A program made the translations under genes and the position numbers. The notes beneath the pieces are model-generated. The model made no database searches and was not told the origin of the DNA. It saw only the letters and a program-made list of their open reading frames with translations. Source: Saccopteryx bilineata (lineage: Eukaryota > Chordata > Mammalia > Chiroptera > Emballonuridae). From it: a stretch of 64,000 nucleotides of DNA. The stretch lies in the NCBI RefSeq assembly GCF_036850765.1, contig NC_089494.1, positions 3,286,001 to 3,350,000 on the forward strand, in the 5' to 3' direction. Below are positions 44,940-57,309 of the stretch, piece after piece (the first letter of the stretch is position 1; the number at the start of each line of letters is the position of its first letter).

Positions 44940-45245
44940 TATCTGTCAGCTGTCGCCATGGCAATGCCGCCTAACAAACCACCCCGAACTCCGCGGCTTA
45001 ATACAAGAATTCACCCGTACTGTCATGAACCTATACGTTCGAAGCAGTGGAGCTGGTTGGCCCTGATCTGGTCCAGGCTCTGGGTCAGCTGGGCTTGGCT
45101 CTGGGTCTTGGGTAAAACCTTGGTCTGTTGCACCTGCTTTGATCTGGGGCCCAGGCTGGAGAGGGCGACACCCTCCCCCTCAAAGGACACTCCTTTGATG
45201 GCAGATCTGGGTGCACCGGAGCCAAGCCGGATGGCACAAGCACAC
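44940..45245. repeat. ancient interspersed repeat, possibly a MaLR-type LTR
   Basis: ATGCCGCCTAACAAACCACC, CCGCGGCTTAATACAAGAAT and CTCTGGGTCAGCTGGGCTTG follow the order of a common mammalian repeat (CTGCATAACAAACCACCCC... type). I believe it is an LTR read in reverse, but the family is uncertain. Confidence 0.45.
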
Positions 45246-46334
45246 TGAAGGCTTGTGTTCATTTCATATCGGCTCACCTAGTATGTCCCGTGGCAGAGCC
45301 CAGCACCAATGTAAGGGGGGGGGGGGTACGTGGGAATACGCCCCTCCCTGGGGCTGCCTGGGAGGAGAAGAACGGGAATGCTTGTGAACAACGACCCAAA
45401 CATTCGGAATGCCCAAAGCCCATCTGTAAACCCAGAGATAATGCTCCCCAGCCCACAGGGCTGGTGTGTGTGTGTGTGTGTTTGTGTCTGTCTGTCTGTC
45501 TGTCTAGTGGGTGAAGCCAGCATTGTCCTGCTCTCGGAATAATAGAACAGCTGGACCTACACGCAAAGCTCTCATTACCCCTCGGCCCCTCGGAGACCCA
45601 TGTCCACAGTGGTGCTGAGGGTCCTCCCTGCCGAGCCTGTCTGCCCAGTTCAGGGGACCACCGCTGTCTCTGCCAGCTCTGTCTCCTGGTTCCTCCCTCC
45701 CCACCCCCCCACCCCCACTCCCCACCCCGCCTGCCTGGCCCTCTGTCGGCTGAGACGCTTTTGACTTTTCCTTCCTGGAAGATGTCGAGACCAGGGCAGA
45801 TGTAATTTCCTCCTGTTACTTTCTTCCTTCTCCTAAACTCACCCCACATACAATTCTTATCCGAACACGTCTTTGATGCTCTGGTGTGAACTTGGCCCCA
45901 AAACAGGACTCGCAGGGAATTCATGTCCCCCTCTCGGTAGTGGGACATTCCACAGGGATGCCTTTAGCACGTGTCTGTTTCACGCAGGGGTTTGGGGACA
46001 GAGCTGCTTCTGACGTGGACAAGCCCGCGGCCAGCGGCCGTGCCCATGAGCCGTGTTCCTCAGGGATGTGGGAAATCTGCTGTGTGAGGACGGCTGCCTT
46101 GTCTAAGGGACAGGAATCGTTGTGATATTGGGGGGCGAGCCAGTTGTGGGGGATCTTTCTCCACGCTCTGTGGTCGTGGGCAGTCACACCTGCGGGGAGG
46201 GACGAGTTTTGCTTTTGCTGCTGTTTCTATGACACCGGAGCCCATCCGTTCCTGTCTCCACCATCCTCCACCTCAGTTCCCTCAGTCCAGCCGTTTTGTT
46301 CTCTTCACTGCTTCTCTTTCTTCTTTCCTTTATT
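45246..46334. other. unassigned stretch
   Basis: No gene or known repeat apart from a (TG)n(TCTG)n run at 45463-45509 and short G or C runs. A minus-strand frame at 45274-45948 contains a short stretch ending NYICPG that superficially resembles retroviral envelope. It is too short to call. Confidence 0.35.
45463..45509 (+). repeat. (TG)n(TCTG)n compound microsatellite
   Basis: About nine TG units, an interruption, then five TCTG units. Confidence 0.92.
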
Positions 46335-46679
46335 TTCTTTTTAAGTGAGAGGAAGGGAGATAGTGAGACAGACTCCCGCATGCACCCTGACTGGGATCTA
46401 CCTGGCAACACCATCTTGGGCTGATGCTAGGATGATCGAGCTATTTTTAGGGCCTGAGGCTGATATACTCGGACCAGCCAAGCTATCCTCAGCGCCTGGG
46501 GCCAATGCTCAAACCAATCAATTGAGCCAGTGGCTGCAGGAGGGGAAAGAGACAGAAGGCGGAGAGGGAGGGGGAGAGAAGCAGATGGTCACTTCTCACG
46601 TGTGCCCTGATGGGAAATTGAGCCCAGGATATTCACATGCGGCGCCTAATGCTCTATCCACTGAGCAAACGGCCAGGGC
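46335..46679 (-). mobile_element. old, diverged tRNA-derived SINE (VES-like)
   Basis: A reverse copy with the same block order as 43925-44312 (ACAGACTCCCGCATGCACCC near the tail side, GAAGCAGATGG, a head complement ending GGCCAGGGCT), but with many substitutions and changed inner sequence. It probably represents an older subfamily. It abuts an L2 relic. Confidence 0.82.
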
Positions 46680-46689
46680 TTCACAGCTC

Positions 46690-47075
46690 CTCAAACGTGT
46701 CATTTATCCTTAGGGCCTTTGTGCTCATTCCCCTAGAGTGTTCTTTCTCCAGCCACCAGGACGGCTCCTCCCTCCCCCTGTCAGTGTGCTCACAGGTGAC
46801 CTTCTCGGTAAGGCCTTGCCTCTTCCCCTAACTATAATTTAAACCCAGTCTCTCCCTGCCGCCCATCACTTTTCCTGCCTCTTTCAGTTATTCTATTTAT
46901 CATTCATCTTCTTCTTCTTTTTTTTTTTTTTTTAGTAAAGCATAAGCTTTGTTGAGAGGAGGGTTTTTTCTTCGTATTTTTAAACGTAATCCCTAACCTA
47001 TTCCCATCCCTAAGACATGACCCGGTACATAGCAGGTTTGCAGTAAATGTTTGGTGAATAAAAGGAATATCTTGA
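46690..47075 (+). mobile_element. L2 LINE 3' end relic
   Basis: GGGCCTTTGTGCTCATTCCC, GTGACCTTCTCGGTAAGGCC, GACCCGGTACATAGCAGG and GTAAATGTTTGGTGAATAAA appear in L2 order. A CTT/T-rich tract at 46905-46936 interrupts it. Confidence 0.72.
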
Positions 47076-47316
47076 TTGCCTACATCTCCTCCCCCAAACC
47101 TCTCTCTGTGCAGGGTCTGGAAGGAAGTGAGGGGGAGACCAGTATTTCACGGGAGCCGGTGGGATGCGCCCTTCCCACCTGAGACGACCTCACCTGCGGA
47201 CGGGGCCTCAATGCCACCCGGTGCTCCAACTCTGAAGGAGTCGAGCATCTGTCCGAATTCTTTCCTTTGAGATCTGGCGACCCACACGAGACATTCTGGG
47301 CTGCCTCGGTCACTTC
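47076..47316. other. unassigned stretch
   Basis: Nothing recognised. Confidence 0.35.
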
Positions 47317-47329
47317 GGGAGGGTTTCTT

Positions 47330-47699
47330 TTTCTTTTTTGTATTTTTCCAAAGCTGGAAACGGGGAGGCAGTCAGACAGACTCCCGCATGCACCCGACCG
47401 GGATCCACCCGGCATGCCCACCAGAAGGCGATGTTTGCCCATCTGGGGCGTCGCTCTACCGCAATCAGAGCCATTCTAGCACCTGAGGCAGAGGCCACAG
47501 AGCCATCCTCAGCACCCGGGCCAACTTTGCTCCAATGGAGCCTCGGCTGCAGGAGGGGAAGAGAGAAACAGAGAGGAAGGAGAGGAGGAGGGGTGGAGAA
47601 GCAGATGGGCGCTTCTCCTGTGTGCCCTGTCCGGGAATCGAACCTGGGACTCCTGCACACCAGGCCGACGCTCTACCGCTGAGCCAACCGGCCAGGGCT
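47330..47699 (-). mobile_element. tRNA-derived bat SINE (VES-like)
   Basis: A reverse copy with intact B box (complement of 47634-47644). A perfect 13-bp target duplication GGGAGGGTTTCTT lies at 47317-47329 and 47700-47712, which argues for a fairly recent insertion. Confidence 0.95.
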
Positions 47700-47712
47700 G
47701 GGAGGGTTTCTT

Positions 47713-49619
47713 GGACGTAGCTCCGTGCCGAGCTTGGACAAGGGGCAGCCCAGGTTTCGTTTGTGTTAAAAATCACACACAGAGACCTCACAAGGCGCCT
47801 GCTGTCCCCCGTCACCATTCTGCTGTGAGAAGGAGGAAGATAGAACAGGGAGGTGTAGCCCCCAGCCCGCCAGCGACGGTGGGACCACTACACTGGCCGG
47901 AGGCGGAGGCATGAGAAGGGAGAGATGTCACATGCTGGTGGTGGGGGGTGACTTCCTCCTTCTTCAGGTCCCACGGGGTAGATCTTAATCACAGAGCAGG
48001 TCAAAGAATCTAGAAAGGAAGAACCGGCCGTCCTGTGAGTGGCGAGCACCGCCCGGCCTCCGTGGTGATGGAGTCTCAGCTAAGCCTCTGGGCTCAGGCT
48101 CGGTGGCTGAGGCCGACACCGGACGCTCCTTCATTCTGCGTCTCACACCTTCGGAAAACCAGGTGCCGGTCCCACGGCCGGGACCAGCGCTTTGCAAACA
48201 CAGGCCATTTCCTCTGCTTAAATGAGGAACGTGTGAGCCCTTCAGCTGAACTTTTCTGAAAACCAGCTTGATGTGCAAGCTTAGCCCTGTGTCTAAGGAC
48301 GGCTATCACACCGTCCAGCCAGCTGGACTGTCAAAGAACCGCTCTGGGCGGGACTCACAGACCTGCCCTTGCCCCCTCCCGTCGGCACAGGGAGTCAGTA
48401 ACCAGACCCGTGCCCTTCCTGAGCGTGTATCGTGGCCCCCAATGTTTTATTTCCTGGGATTCTGTCATAATGACAGCTTTCATCCCAACTTGTCCGACAC
48501 CTTAAGAAACAGACGTGACCTTGGGGAGGGAGAGGTCACGGAACATGCTTACAGAGCTGGCTTGGCCTCGGGGAGGGCGAGGAGGAAGTCTGTTGGCGAG
48601 TGGCGCCCGCCTGGGGGTCCCAGGTGCGAAGGGGACGTGCTGCTCGGGGAGAGGCCTGTCCCTCCCACCGTCCTCCAGCCTGGGACACTGCCTCCTGTCC
48701 CCAAGAAGCAGGGCAGTCAGCCTGCCTTCAGAGCCAGGGCACACCCTGGCTGACTCCCCGTGGGGAGTAACCCCCTAGTTAAGGGGTGAGACCTCCCAGA
48801 CAGAAGGGTCCCGTCTTCCCTGGGACCCCGCGTCTTTGCCATGTCTACCACGAGGGGCCGAGATCTGGTCTAGAGAAAGGTAAGGTGTGGGCTCTGTCTC
48901 AATAAAGTCTCAGGTGAAACCCAAAGGCTCCGGACAGACTGAGGTCACTAATCCGGATGCCCACCCTCCAGAGGGGACTCCAGATGGATCCCTGGGGACA
49001 CGCTGCCCGTGACTCCTCTTGTCACCTCTCACCTACTCTGTCCACACGCCCATCCAATACTGTGAGGATGTCTCAGGGGACCAAATGCCAAGAGCCACGC
49101 TGGCAGGGCCCCTGTGGAGAGCCAGCAGGGTCCCCCTTCCCTCAGAGCTGGGTCTCACCACCAGGCTCCGGGCTGCAGTCGCTGACGAGGGAGACACTGT
49201 CACACTCCCGCTGTCACCTCGGGAAGTCACGGTGGTGGGTGCCCGCACACAATTCTGGCCCTCCTCACCGGATCTACAACGTGACGAAACGCTAGGCCCC
49301 GGGTTCGCCTCTGTGGACAGGACACAGGCGTGACCTCCTGGGTCCTCACCATCTCTGTGGAGAGATGATCCTTAGAATGTCATCTGGCTTCTTTGTAAAG
49401 GCGAGATAGCAGAGACCCAGACAGTGGGACTTGCCTAGAACAACATGGTGAATCACGGAGAGAAAACGAGAAAGAGAACATGACCCCGGGCTCACGGCCC
49501 CGGGAGGCCATTTCCTTTCTCTCGTTAAAAGAAAGACACCAGTGAAAACCCATCCACTGAATACAATAAAACCTTCCTTCCCCGAGACTCTCACGCAATA
49601 GAAAAACAGCACAGAACTA
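47713..49619. other. unassigned GC-rich stretch
   Basis: No gene or repeat family is recognised. An AATAAA at about 48901 has no clear GT-rich element after it. Confidence 0.4.
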
Positions 49620-50135
49620 GCTAGTTTTCAATGTATTTATATAAGCGAAATTAGACTGATTTTTTTATAAATGTAAAAGGATCTTGGGTGCCCTTCAAGA
49701 ATGATTAATTTTTCTTTTTCTGCACAGAAACAGTCTCAACTTTCTATTGTACACAAAACATCATCTGCCTCAGTGAATAGAATTCCTTTCCCAAATTGTT
49801 AGCATGCACCTTCTTGGAGTTCCTCACATATGTTAGCCATAAGTAGAAGAGAACACAGATAAACACAATTAGAAATGGAAAGAGAAAAGTAGCCATCAAA
49901 ACACATTTTAAGTCATAAGACTATTTTGCACAACTCCATGCAAATGAATTGAGGTTAATGAGGTTTTGACCTCAGAAACCTTTTTTCCTTTTTTTTTTTA
50001 CCTTGAGGATATTTTGAGTAGAAACATTTTAACCAGGGCTCCAAGAACACTGATGGATTCACTGTGAAAGGATTATTTTTCTAGAGTAAATTCCATTAGA
50101 CCAAATATCATTCTTTGTCCAACTTTTTATACATC
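49620..50135. promoter_or_regulatory. AT-rich complex block with octamer site, possible enhancer-like element
   Basis: This block differs sharply in composition from the GC-rich sequence to its left. It is not simple repeat and not a family I recognise. It contains a perfect octamer ATGCAAAT (49938-49945) and, 14 bases on, the inverted repeat TGAGGT-TTTG-ACCTCA (49959-49974), which includes a nuclear-receptor-type TGACCT half site. It could be a conserved regulatory element, but only alignment to other mammals would show this. Confidence 0.25.
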
Positions 50136-50141
50136 AAACTA

Positions 50142-50219
50142 AATATATATATATATGTACATATGTATATATATATGTACATATGTGTATATATATATAT
50201 ATGTACATATGTATTTTTT
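50142..50219. repeat. (AT)n/(ATATATGTACAT) palindromic microsatellite
   Basis: Alternating AT runs are interrupted three times by TATGTACATA, a perfect palindrome. The whole tract can fold into a cruciform. Confidence 0.9.
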
Positions 50220-50795
50220 TTTACCTGTTTTCACTTTTATTTTACTGGAATAATTTCCACCAAGGTCAATCTTCTTCATGTATTAGGAGGAGTTTACAAC
50301 AAAAATCAGCGTCTGAGTCCTCAGTTAGGGTGATTTTTAACTGTCACTGTGTTTGCTGTGATAGTTTTTCTTCCTGTGATCATTATGCGTTCTTTCTAGC
50401 AAGCCCACTTTCCCTGTCACATTCTGAACATCTACACTGAGGCAGGAAGATTTATTTCTTGCAAAATTTTAGTCAACAACAACTTTTCCCCTGGAAAGCG
50501 TGAGTCCTTGCCAGTTTAATTTTGTGTGGTGTTTTGGTTTCTTTTACAACTCTTGTTGACTATAAATTGGACAAAAGTTGCCTGTGATTTAAAAAAAAAA
50601 AACACAACAAACTCTGAAAACATTTTTGAGTCAAGTTTTATTTTGTTTTGTGTTGAGCTTTGGTTTTCTGAGAGGGGCCAAGAGGGGAACAGGGAGTGAG
50701 GAGGAGAGGAGGATGAGGAGGGAGAGGGGAGGGAGCCGGAGGAGAGGAGGGAGATGCCGAGAGTCGGGAAGGTGGTGAGAAGGCGTCAGGGTGAG
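50220..50795. other. unassigned stretch
   Basis: AT-rich to 50640, then a purine-rich GGAGGA stretch (50670-50780). No gene or repeat family is assigned. Confidence 0.4.
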
Positions 50796-51015
50796 AGAAC
50801 AGGGACGGACAAACACCGTATGGTTCCACTTATACGTGGAATCTGAAAAACAAACCGGAAAACAAACGAGCAAACAGAGCAAAACAGAAACAGGCCCAGA
50901 GACACAGGAGAACACGCGTGTGGGTGCCGGAGGGGACGGGCGGTGAGGGGGGGGGGGGCTGGAAAGAAAGAAAAATGGAAAACCAACCTCCTTATCATAA
51001 TTAAAAAAAACAAAA
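50796..51015 (+). mobile_element. L1 3'-UTR relic
   Basis: CCGTATGGTTCCACTTATAC, GTGGAATCTGAAAAACAAAC, AAAACAGAAACAGGCCCAGA and GTGCCGGAGGGGACGGGCGG follow the L1 3' end, ending in a short A run at 51003-51010. Confidence 0.65.
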
Positions 51016-51045
51016 CAGGCCTTAGGGTAAGAAGAATGGGTTGGG

Positions 51046-51405
51046 GCCCTGGCTAGTTGGCTCAGTGGTAGAACATCAGTCTGGCATGTGGATGCTCCGG
51101 GTTCAATTCCCGGTCAGGGCACACAGGAGAAGCGACCATCTGCTTCTCCTCCCCCTGCCCTTTCTCTCTTTCTCTCTCTCTATATATATCTCTCTCCTGC
51201 AGCCATGGCTTGACTGGTTCAAGCGAGTTTGCCCTGGCACTGAGGATGGCTCCCTGGAGCCTCCACTTTGGGTGTTAAAAATAGCTCGGTTGCTGAGCAA
51301 CAGCCCAGATGAGCAGAGCATGCCAGTGGGGGCTTACCAGGTAGATCCTGGTCGGGGTGCATGTGGGAGTCTAGGCCTCCCCTCCTCTCACTTAAAAAAA
51401 AAAAG
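51046..51405 (+). mobile_element. tRNA-derived bat SINE (VES-like), diverged
   Basis: The head begins GCCCTGGCTAG, with A box TGGCTCAGTGG (51058-51068), B box GGTTCAATTCC (51100-51110), body with a (TC)n/(TA)n insertion near 51170-51195, and an A tail at 51393-51403. It is more diverged than the copies at 43925 and 47330. The target duplication is unclear. Confidence 0.88.
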
Positions 51406-51419
51406 GAAGAAGAAGAGCT

Positions 51420-52415
51420 GGAATATTGAGTGGAAAGATGGTGTGGAAAGAAGGTGTGTGCTTCCCCTTTGGCCACTCCATGCTTTGAGAGGCACGTTCT
51501 TTCCTTGACCTTTGTGTTAGCACCTTCTCCCCAGGTGCTTCCTATCTTTACGAATGGACGCTTCTCTTCCCGTCCTTGCAGGCTCACCGTCTGCATAATT
51601 ACTTAACATCAAGACTCCTGCATGGTTTGGTTCTGGCTTCTCTCCCCTTCCAAATGCAGTTTGCCGTGGGCGAGTGCATTCACACCCACTGGTTGTACCT
51701 TACGAGTATTCAAGTGGGTCTAAGTCTCCTCGTTGCCCTCAGCATCCCCTGGCCAGTGTTACCTGGTCACCTCTCACCTGAGTCCAAAGCACCCCACCGG
51801 CATCCGTCTGTGTTCCATCCGGTCTCCTCTCTCCCCGGGAGGAAGCATAAAGCTCTCATCAAAAGCCCCCTTTGGCAACCCCAATTTTATGTGTATTAAA
51901 GGAATAAATAAGGGACAAACTTGTCAACACTGGGTGAAAACACAGACGCTAGAAGCTCAGCAAATCCAGGTACAAGAGCCACGGAAAGTTCTCCACCAAA
52001 ACCAGCCATGGTCTGGTTGCTCACAAGCAGCAATGGAAAACCTTGAGAAGAAACTTTTTCCTGTTAGCCTTCGTCATCTCATTTTATTTTTAATCACTTC
52101 CCCAGGATCCCAATTAAACTTCACCCAGCATAGATAGCACCTTGGTTCTGATGCTACTTGTAATCGCGTCTTTAAATAAACGACCGTGTGTCTTGGAAAA
52201 GCAGGGAGGCACGTGTCCCTTTCGGAGCAGCCGTGCCCCGAGGAAGGTGAGGGTCGGTCCAGAGAAGTGGCCGTGAGATCCGGCCACGGAACCACGAACG
52301 GGCTCACTTTGAGGCTCATTCCGCACATCTCGGCACGAGGAACACCCTTTGTCCTCACTTCTTCGTCGTCGAAAATGATGCACGTGAAAGGTTTGGGGTT
52401 TCATCAGCAGTGGCG
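51420..52415. other. unassigned stretch
   Basis: No gene or repeat family is assigned. An AATAAA-like motif occurs near 51902, following an L2-like but unproven segment (51590-51900). Confidence 0.35.
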
Positions 52416-52419
52416 TTTG

Positions 52420-52630
52420 AAGCCGAGTGCCTTGCGTTTCAACCTGGAAGGTCTATTCTCCATGAATCAACACGTGAAATCTCAAAGCAACCCTGTGAGG
52501 AAGATATGACTGTCCCCATCCATCTTATAGTTGTGAAAGGAACCTCTGGAAACTTAAGAAAGGAGTCAAAGGCAACCCATCTGGAAGTGCCACAGCTCAC
52601 ACAGAACCCCAGAGCCGTCTGACTGCGGAG
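52420..52630 (+). repeat. MIR relic
   Basis: CAAAGCAACCCTGTGAGGAA, GACTGTCCCCATCCATCTTA, GAAGTGCCACAGCTCACACA and CCGTCTGACTGCGGAGCCTG match the 3' half of MIR. Its last 20 bases are tandemly duplicated (52619-52659). Confidence 0.7.
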
Positions 52631-52659
52631 CCTGACCCTCTGACTGCGGAGCCTGACCC

Positions 52660-53509
52660 GTGCGGGCCCCGGGGTCAGCCCCGCGGCGGCCTGCCTCCTG
52701 GGCTTCTCTGCGGGCCTGCGAGTGTATGCTTTTTTTAGGCTCCATGGGAAATCAAAGTACTTCTCTGGAACATTCGGTTAAATTCCATCTGCTTAACAAA
52801 ATTTCCACAGCCCACAGCCACGTCCAGCTTCTAGAAAGGAAGACCAGCAGACCAACGCCTTTGCCTCCAAAAAAAGTAACCCGGGCGTGACTCCCTCTCT
52901 GAGTCACGCTCCATCCATCCCCGTCCTTGCGCCGCGTCCTTTATCTCGTGGTGGCCAGAATGTGGAGTCCCGAGTCCCCGTCCTGTTCTCTCCGTTGGAC
53001 CGAGCAGCGGTCAGCATTCTTGAAGAGGGACCAGCTCATTTCCTGACTTGAAGAGAGGACATATTGCTGTTTTTGTTTTTTTTGGTGTTTTGTTTTTTTT
53101 TTTCATTCTCACAGTTTGGATACTCCCGGGGAGAAGAGCGAACCCATGTGTTGGACAGTCCCTTCTGGAATAAAGGAAATGGAACAGATGGAAAGTGTTT
53201 GACCAGGAAGGCTCTCTGTCCCAGCTGGCACACTCGAGCCCAGTCACGAGTGCCGGGCACTTGTCCTCAGCGCGTTCCGTAACTGCCTCCTCTAACCCCC
53301 CTCCCAGTTCCAGCCTCCCCCCTCCCTGTGCCACCTTCTCATCCACGGGTGGGGGCACCACAGCCTTGAACAGCCTGGGGTTTAGCGCCCCCTCTGCCCC
53401 TCCCGGTTCCTGGCCTGACCAACGCTGGTCTCAGAGAAAGTCAGCCTCTTACCAGTTAATGAGTAGGAGTTGAATAGGTCAGTATCTCTTTCACCCTTTT
53501 AATCTGGCT

Positions 53510-53540
<31 letters not shown>

Positions 53541-54097
53541 TTGTTCCTGTGTAAATAATTTAGGTCTATGCTCACTGGGCAGGGGATAGAGCACACTAAG
53601 GGGGCCACTTACTGCATTTTCTAAGGCCCCCACCGCTGCTTCCACATGGACAGAATGGCGTGAAGGGCATCTTCCTTTTGACACATGGGCAGGAGCCAGG
53701 AAGGCCCAGAGCCCAGCAGGAGGGAGACTGGTGTGTGCCAAGGGGAGGGGGGGAGGCTTGAAGGGTCTGTGCCCGTCCAGGGTGCACTGAGCCCTGAGCA
53801 ATGACCAGGTCCTGGTCCGCGCCCCACGCTGTGCGGGGGCCCATAGGCGTTGTCTGTGCTAATTGTTCCCAGTTTCTTTACGTGTAATCCTGCCTGCTGG
53901 TTAGATCGCAAAGGGGAGGAGCGGGTGGGGCGTCTGGGAAACCTGGAAAATCGAGGTTGATCATCAGCTCACGTGCTTTCTCGGGAGATCGGCCCCCAGG
54001 GCTGGACCAACACCCAAGTCCCAAATCTCTGGACTCCCGGGATACAGGTGAGTTTTTAAGAGTCTCCGTCTTAAGCCTAGTATCTGTTTGAACAATA
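52660..54097. other. unassigned stretch with long poly(A)
   Basis: No gene or repeat family is recognised. A 24-base A run lies at 53517-53540 without a recognisable retroelement body immediately upstream. Confidence 0.4.
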
Positions 54098-54500
54098 AAC
54101 ACTTATGTAGGCAGATGCCACCTGAGCTGTGGTGGCACAGGGGATAAAGCGTCGACCTGGAACACTGAGGTTGCAGGTTCAAAACCCTGGGCTTGCCTGG
54201 TCAAGGCACATATGGGAGTTGATGCTTTCTGCTCCTCCCCCTTCTCTCTCTCTCTCCTCTCTAAAATAAATAAAATAAAAAAAGAAAGGTAAATTTTAAG
54301 TAGCCAGATGCCATGTCAAATACTTTCAAATATCCATTGACTTAATCTTCAAAAACCTACTCTATTACCCACATTTTGCTGGTGAGAAAATGGAGGCCCA
54401 GAGAGGTCAGCTGACGTCCCAAGAACGCACAGCTCATGGTGGGACCTGAGATCGAGACCACATGTGGAAGCACCGGGCCACACTGCCTTTCTTGGCATCG
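54098..54500 (+). repeat. MIR relic split by a SINE
   Basis: AACACTTATGTAGGCAGATG before the SINE and, after it, CCATGTCAAATACTTTC, TTACCCACATTTTGCTGGTG, GGCCCAGAGAGGTCAG and GCACAGCTCATGGTGGGACC together give a MIR. The SINE at 54121 is inserted near its 5' end. Confidence 0.72.
54121..54300 (+). mobile_element. tRNA-derived SINE, short type, nested in MIR
   Basis: A copy of about 180 bases with a CCTGAGCTGTGGTGGCAC head, a GATAAAGCGTCGACCTGG segment, GGTTCAAAACC as B box, CTTGCCTGGTCAAGGCACAT, a CT-rich tract and a TAAA-type tail. Target duplications TAGGCAGATGCCA (54108-54120) and TAGCCAGATGCCA (54301-54313) agree at 12 of 13. Confidence 0.93.
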
Positions 54501-57305
54501 GATCTGAAGGCCTCTGCCCGTTTCCAACAAGAAGAGTCTGCCCCTGTCTGCTCACTGGCAGAACACACCTTCTGGTTTAATTTCCCAGTAGATCAGTCAG
54601 AATAAACGAGGTCACACTGAAGTCACAACTCTAAACTCCCAATGACTTACAATGAACTCGCTGGCTACCTATGTGCCAAGACGGAGCACCCACCATCGGG
54701 CGCTGCTCCACTCGGGCAGGGTGGAGCGAACCTGTGAGAACCCTCCTCTGTCCCTCCTGCACAGCCAGCCAACCCCTCGCACTGCAAGCATGCACCACAT
54801 TCCACCCCTGCGCCCCGTTCACTGGCCAGGAGCATGCCCGGTGGGGGAACAGGCGGACCAGGGTGCATGGGCTTATCATCCAGGAAGCAGCCCTAAACCG
54901 AGCATGGAGGGAGGAGGTGATACCGTAACCCAGGCTCCTTGCCATCTAAGGTGACCCAGAACACTCAGCCTCAGTGCTCGCGGTGGGAACTTGCTCATTC
55001 ATTCATGCGCTCTCTTCTCTTCCCACTGTCCTTAGTACACCCGGAAGTCCCGCCTATGACCTCCCGCTGGGGGACTTCTCTGCTCCTCAGGTGGGTTTGA
55101 AGGACTTCACTAAGCCGGACAGCCTCTCTCAGGGACCATTCCCGCTGAGCAGCCTGCTTGTCCCGCCCACCCATTTCCATGGTTACGGCCCAGAGTGGGT
55201 AGAGAGCACACTGCCCATTCAGATCAACTTCCTTCTGACCCCATAATCTGCAAATTTGCATCTGCATGTTTTATTCTCCAAAGTACGGGTCCCAGATTGC
55301 ACCCCCACCCCGGGAACTGACCATGAGGCTTCCCTTCTGCAAGTAAATGACATGGGCCACCACCATTCTCAAGCCCACCCCCATCAAAGCCTGACCTGTG
55401 GCTGAGTGGGTGTGGCAATGCTGCCCCAGGCGGGGATGAAAACTCACCTGGACATTTGCTACCCGCACAGCTCCGCGTGTGGGCCACCACCTCAGGCCAG
55501 GGCTGCGCTTTTCTTGTGGGAAAAACTCATGATAATAACCTATTAACTTCAGGAATGATTGAATGACTGTCGGCTGTTTTTGTTTATTGTTTGTTTGTTT
55601 CTTATATCCTCATATCCTCAGCCTGAGAAGCTATCTAACTGTTGCTGCCCTGATCTGACCTCACAGAAGATGCAGACCTTCTGTGTGCCTCGGAAGCTGT
55701 GGTTGACGCCCAGGGCACACCCACGCCTTCCTCAGAACTCCCAGGCTCTTCCCCTGAAATGAGACTCAGCAGAGAGCCGTCCACCATCTAAGTCCTCTGA
55801 CCTCGCCTTGCGTGTGGGGGCCGTTCCTCCCCACATGTCTCTTGGAAGACGTGAGTGACCTTGACCTCAGGCAGAGCGGCTTAGGCTCAGACCTCCACAG
55901 ACCTTCTCAGCTGAAGTCCCTCCTGGACCGACCCTGTGTCCCTAACAGCAGAGAAGGACAGCGACATTCGGAAATTCAAAGAGCTTGCCCGTAGCTTATG
56001 TTTTCTGACATCTCAACTCGAAAGGCTGTTTAATCCTTAATAACATTGTAAATCCCAGTGTCCCAGGAGCATTGAGAAAATGTGTCCCTTCTCCTTCCTT
56101 TAAGATGATCACCTCATGGGGCTACTCCTCACAGGGGCTACTCCTCACAGGGGTCTCAGAAAGCTTTTTGAGGGAGCTGCAAATATACTATGAATGTTCT
56201 TATTTTTTTAGATTGAGAATAAAGAAGAAGCATGGTTGCAACGTTTTGCAGCCCTCACATTCAGAGGTGGAGTCTACCTCTCCACTTCTTTGATCTAAGC
56301 TTGGCCATGGGACTCACTGTGGCCAATGGGTCACCAGCAAATACGATGTCCACAGGAGCTGGCTGGTGATGTGCGAGTGTGGCTCACACATCACCCGCAT
56401 GGACCCTGTGAACCCCACTCGAGGCAGTGATAATATCATTCAATCAGCACAGCTCTATCCTGGACCGTCTCTAACTCATCCTCATGCTGACATCACGGGC
56501 CCTGTCTTCCTGACAACATGCTCAGCTGGCCCCTCCCTGCTGAGTCCTGACTCCCCTCTCTTTCCCTGGGCCCCTGCTAACCTCAGATCTGCGATTGCTC
56601 CCAACCCTGGGCACGGGCCATTCAGGTGGCTCGGCCGGTGGGTCGGCTCCTCCCATCCTCACCACTGCTGAGAGTGGGTCTGTTTCTCCCGCCCGGTCAA
56701 ACCGTGCTCCTTGGGGCGGCAGCTGTTCCGAAGCCTTGGGTTCCCGCGTGAGTCAGCCAGGAACGCTTCCATCCCCTGGGCCGTGTTTACCCACCTCAGA
56801 CTGTCGGGTCACGCCAGATGTTAGTCATGGCTCCGTCGGGGTCGGGGTGCACACGAGAGATGGCCAGCGAGCGTTCAAGCCCCAGGCCCCTGACCAGCAG
56901 CTTCCAGGCCGTCGTGCGCCCTGAGCCCGCGTGCAGCTCACGGCTTCTCCCCTGCAGTGAGTCGAAGAGGGTGGCTGCACAGGGATCGAGCACCGGGCAC
57001 CAACCAGCAAACAGCGCTGGTCACGGGTGCCTAGCCAGCGCCTGGCGACCTCCCCCACCCCACAGGAGCAGGGCCTTGGGGTGACATGCGCTGGACGCTG
57101 TGGCTTCGGTGAGGAGGCCCCGAAGGGAGATCCCTGCACCACAGCTCATGCCCCTGGGTCTGCAGGACACATCCAAAGTCCCCGGCTCCAGCTGGTGGGC
57201 AGGACAGAGCTGGGGACCCCGCAGACCCTGGCGGGCTTCACACACAAAGCAGTTGGTGCGTGTGGCAAAAGACCTGCATACTACCGGCTCCTGCGTGGGT
57301 CAGCC
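54501..57305. other. unassigned stretch
   Basis: No gene is recognised. A 17-base tandem duplication (GGGGCTACTCCTCACAG) lies near 56117-56152. The segment 56260-56400 (GGCCATGGGACTCACTGTGG, CCAATGGGTCACCAGCAAAT) resembles a known old mammalian repeat, but I cannot name it. Confidence 0.35.
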
Positions 57306-57309
57306 CAGA

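Noticed and set aside
45700..45948. Minus-strand peptide ending NYICPG, reminiscent of retroviral envelope
   Set aside because: The resemblance is limited to a few residues. No neighbouring conserved envelope motifs, LTR or reading frame supports it.
46120..46150. Possible retroviral primer-binding site (TGGGGGGCGAGCC)
   Set aside because: No LTR end precedes it, and the match to known tRNA 3' ends is partial.
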